DNA of 64,000 nt from Proteromonas lacertae (lineage: Eukaryota > Sar > Bigyra > Opalinata > Proteromonadidae), in contig NGBS01000292.1 of NCBI GenBank assembly GCA_002245135.1, positions 1-64,000 on the forward strand, in the 5' to 3' direction. The notes under the pieces were generated by a model. The model was not told the DNA's origin, did not search any database, and saw nothing but the letters and a program-made list of their open reading frames with translations. Numbering within the stretch: position 1 is the first letter of the stretch; each line of letters starts with the position of its first letter. Positions 61,279-64,000 of the stretch are shown here, piece by piece. Position numbers and translations under genes: made by a program.

Positions 61279-63157
61279 ATGCCTCCTCCTCGTCAAACAA
61301 CTGAAGATGAATCTAACTGTAAATTTTATATTCTTTTATAATAATAGCATTTTCACAAGAAGTTTTACCTCCTGATTTACAAGCTCAATATGCTTATATC
61401 CATTGTGGTGGTTATATTGATGTATTAGATGAACAAGATGTATGGAGTGAAGCTGTAGTTATATCTCGGCAATCTTCCGAAATTACTTTCAAAGTATAAC
61501 TTATCAATTACATTTAATAGTTTTTATATATTCCTGATATAAAAGAACATACAATTGACTATAGAAGTCCAAGAATAGCACCTCATCATTCACATACTTA
61601 TGATGGAGATGAAAATTTCGAAGTATACACTATTATAAATATTATTTCTAACAGGAAGGTCAGCGTATTGAAGTTTTTGATATTCATCCAACACAGAATA
61701 AATGGTATGAAGCTTTTGTACTAAACCATATAAAAGATAATCATAAAATATACATTCATTACCTAGTATATATACTATACATTTATATAATATACATAAT
61801 ATACATAGCACTGGTCTCAAGAGTGGAATGAATATATCGAATACCCTTCAAAGCGTATATCGCAATATGGTCAACATATAAAACATACATCCGCTAGTCA
61901 TTTCACAGTTTCAGAGCCAAAATGTCATGTTAGACAGATTCAAGGAAATGATGAATTAACAGCTTATTATAATGCTTTAGGTAGATTAGGATATACAGTA
62001 TTAGTAGAAAAAGGAGATGGAAATTGTCTATTTCGTTCAATAAGCCATCAAATCTATGGAACTCCAGAAAATCATTTGATTGTTAGAAGAAAGTATTTAT
62101 TATTTTATTTTTAATCTTTTTAGATGTTTAGAATATATGGTACAACGTAGAGCGTGGTATTCTTTGTTTATAGCACAAGATTTTGATGAATATATAACTG
62201 AAAAAGCAAAAGATGGTACTTGGGGTGATGATCCAGAAATTCAAGCCTGTTGCGAGCTTTACAATCGACCAGCCGAAATTTGGGCATATAACCAAGAAGT
62301 AGGTGCGAAACAATTAAAGACCTTTCATAGTCCAACTACTACTACAAGTACATCATCTCAATATCCAATCAGATTGAGTTATTATGGTGGTGGACATTAT
62401 AATTCAATATCTAGTAGAGGTTATGAAAGATATTTTATTACTTCTCCACCTGGTCAATATGAAGATAATGTATTATCAATAACTGCAACATCACCAGAGA
62501 TAGTTAATTTATCAACAACAACAACAACAACAACATCATTATTATTACCTGATATAGATCATCAATCAGTAGATTCATTATTACAACAGAATCTAGAATT
62601 TTCAAAGAAAATATTGGAAGATTCTCTCTCTTATGATGTATATTATTATTATTATATTTGATTATATATAGAATGAAGTGCCTCCACCAATATCATCTGT
62701 TGATAGAATGGCTGATTCTTTAGATGATACTCCTTCCATTTTCAATCATGAAAACTCTCCTCATTCTATTTTTATGAATAATAGTAATAATAATAATGAA
62801 ATTGAACAAGAACCTCCTCCTCCTCCATATCCTTCGCAGCAACATGAAGAGAAAGAAGAAATGGAATATGATCAAGATGAAATAATGACGAAAGTAATAA
62901 ATGAATCTTTAGCTGAAACGAATAATAACGATATAGAGAATCAACTTTTATCCAAAGCGATGGAAGAATCCATGACAGATATTGTATATGTTATTATCAA
63001 TATTATTATGAAATAGAATCGAATAAATAATAATAGTGTTGAAATGTGGATTTGTAACAGTTGTACTTATCGTAATAGTGGTTTAAGTGAATATTGTGAA
63101 ATGTGTGGAGAACCTTCTGATGAAACAAAAGCAATTCAATTATCTTTGATGAAATAA
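61279..63157 (+). CDS. OTU-family deubiquitinase with Tudor-like, UIM and NZF modules
   Basis: Eight exons (61279-61318, 61348-61493, 61521-61622, 61655-61765, 61809-62092, 62124-62637, 62672-62983, 63017-63157) sum to 549 residues; introns are 27-43 nt. The N-terminus has a Tudor/MBT-like stretch (QRIEVFDIHPTQNKWYEAFV). The OTU domain has the catalytic Cys motif KGDGNCLFRS, the EIQACCELYNRPAEIWAY segment and the His strand SYYGGGHYNSI, closest in layout to OTUD5. Two ubiquitin-interacting motifs follow (MTKVINESLAE; LLSKAMEES), and a RanBP2/NZF finger (WICNSCTYRNSG, then CEMCG) ends it. It would cleave ubiquitin chains, with the UIM and NZF giving chain recognition. Confidence 0.92.
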
Positions 63158-63204
63158 AAATGATAATTAACAGTTATTTAAATATTTATTGTTTATTTTA
63201 TCAC

Positions 63205-63300
63205 TAAACCTGAGTTCGGCGGGGACAGGGACAAAAAGGACATGTCCGGGACATGTCCGGGACAAGAGTATGATAAAGGACAGTAATTTGTCCCTTTTGT
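63205..63300. repeat. Putative hAT-type transposon end with internal GGACATGTCC repeats
   Basis: A GC-rich patch in AT-rich DNA. The palindrome GGACATGTCC occurs twice in 11-bp register (63238-63247 and 63249-63258), flanked by GGGACA words on one side and TTTGTCCC on the other. It follows the transposase remnant at the position expected of a terminal region. The other end is not in the window. Confidence 0.5.
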
Positions 63301-63387
63301 AAACATTTGATATTACCTTTTTGTAATATAAATAAATTATGTGTTTTTTTTGTTTATTAAAACATTTATAAGTAAGAATAAAGATAA

Positions 63388-63660
63388 TTAATAATAACAT
63401 TGATAATCTGGACTACCTTCTTCACTTTGCTCATCATCTTCTTTACTTATTACTTCCACATTAGTAATTTCTCTATTTTCATCTTCATCACCTCCTACAT
63501 TTTGTTCTTATTCTCTCTTATTTCTCTCAACTAATTCATACTTTAATCTCATAATGTTATTAATAGTATCTAAGTTTAATCTATTTCTCCTGTATGAATG
63601 TATTACTCTTTCGATGGAGAAAATTCTCTCAATAAAAGAGCTTGAACATTAAACATGGTA
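63388..63660 (-). pseudogene. Remnant of a hAT transposase C-terminal dimerisation domain
   Basis: On the minus strand, one frame reads ERIFSIERVIHSYRRNRLNL then DTINNIMRLKYELV, the hAT dimerisation pattern (SxERxFS ... RN-L ... T--L--L). An acidic tail ends at a TAA at 63388. Stops interrupt the frame upstream and within the tail, so it is inactive. Only the C-terminal part is recognisable. Confidence 0.6.
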
Positions 63661-64000
63661 TTGTTGATATAATGTCATAGATTTTCTTTAAATTTCTAAA
63701 GTATATCTCATATGTTGTAAAGCATATATCGATTGAAATACTTTCGCGAAAAATGGAAGAAGGTAAATAATATATGATATTAAAAATGCAAGAACTCGAG
63801 TTAATCAAGCATTTTTTCTTTTTTTCTACTTTTTATTTGTATTTAATCCAGGCATATTTTATAGTACAAATTAGTGCAATGATAAGCATGTATCATGTGA
63901 AGTTCTGTTATGTGATGAGTGTTTGTAAATGGGGATATTCTTCATTAAACTATACAGAGTTATCTAAGTGGTATAAGTGGGTTAAATATTATTCATAGAT
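63661..64000. other. Window end, no intact gene seen
   Basis: The minus strand continues with degenerate sequence that may be more of the hAT transposase (ALQHMRY-like helix near 63710). The plus-strand ORF at 63774-63998 looks random. Nothing firm can be called. Confidence 0.4.

Overview
This window comes from the nuclear genome of an AT-rich, gene-dense, flagellated microbial eukaryote. The gene content is plainly eukaryotic: replication factor C large subunit, kinesin-5, two 20S proteasome alpha subunits, RIO1, an Hsp70/Hsp110-type chaperone, U3 and U4 small RNAs. A radial spoke protein 3, a TSNAXIP1-like protein and several calcium-binding EF-hand proteins point to a motile axoneme, and an Era-type GTPase suggests an organelle with its own ribosomes. 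A GH13-like/CBM/GT5 starch-or-glycogen synthase of the kind known from some protists replaces the fungal/animal GT3 enzyme. I cannot place the organism more precisely. Stops TAA, TAG and TGA all appear to be used, so the code looks standard.

Almost every gene carries very short GT-AG introns, typically 25-45 nt, starting GTATA or similar and ending ATAG/TTAG. I rebuilt exon chains by hand. In most multi-exon genes the exon lengths sum to an exact multiple of three (RFC1 958 aa, kinesin-5 826 aa, TSNAXIP1/EF-hand protein 1271 aa, PSMA2 236 aa, Era 396 aa, Hsp70-like 775 aa, GT5 1851 aa, RIO1 447 aa, RSP3 388 aa, OTU 549 aa and others). Several breaks could only be closed by proposing introns of 20, 15 or even 10 nt; these are listed as findings, not facts.

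Layout: 1-3744 acidic NPF-repeat and Lys/Glu-repeat coding sequence; 3966-6995 two convergent IQ-motif paralogues; 7099-7404 Pcc1/LAGE3; 7504-10009 kinesin-5; 10165-10945 unknown; 11068-14079 RFC1; 14227-19133 a 1,403-bp inverted duplication around a multi-pass membrane protein gene, each arm holding a U3 snoRNA and a decayed LRR gene; 19010-23038 TSNAXIP1-like EF-hand protein; 23405-23824 small membrane protein; 23914-29465 fibronectin-III protein; 29538-31904 four-EF-hand protein; 32358-32933 OTU pseudogene; 33245-35735 Crinkler/RHS-like NTPase with broken frame; 36096-37646 SMYD protein; 37688-38520 PSMA2; 38621-40108 Era; 40176-42809 Hsp70-like; 42982-43111 U4; 43394-49453 GT5 synthase with an antisense tRNA-Lys in an intron; 49732-51775 small ORF and MTHFR; 51931-53437 multi-pass membrane protein; 53549-55044 RIO1; 55101-56299 RSP3; 56584-57407 PSMA7; 58005-61087 Gln/Pro-rich AT-hook protein; 61279-63157 OTU-UIM-NZF deubiquitinase; 63205-63660 remnant of a hAT transposon.

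Many neighbours are divergent with only 41-73 bp between start codons, so bidirectional promoters are likely. The window start shows indel-type differences between repeat copies, so residual assembly errors must be kept in mind wherever a frame is broken.
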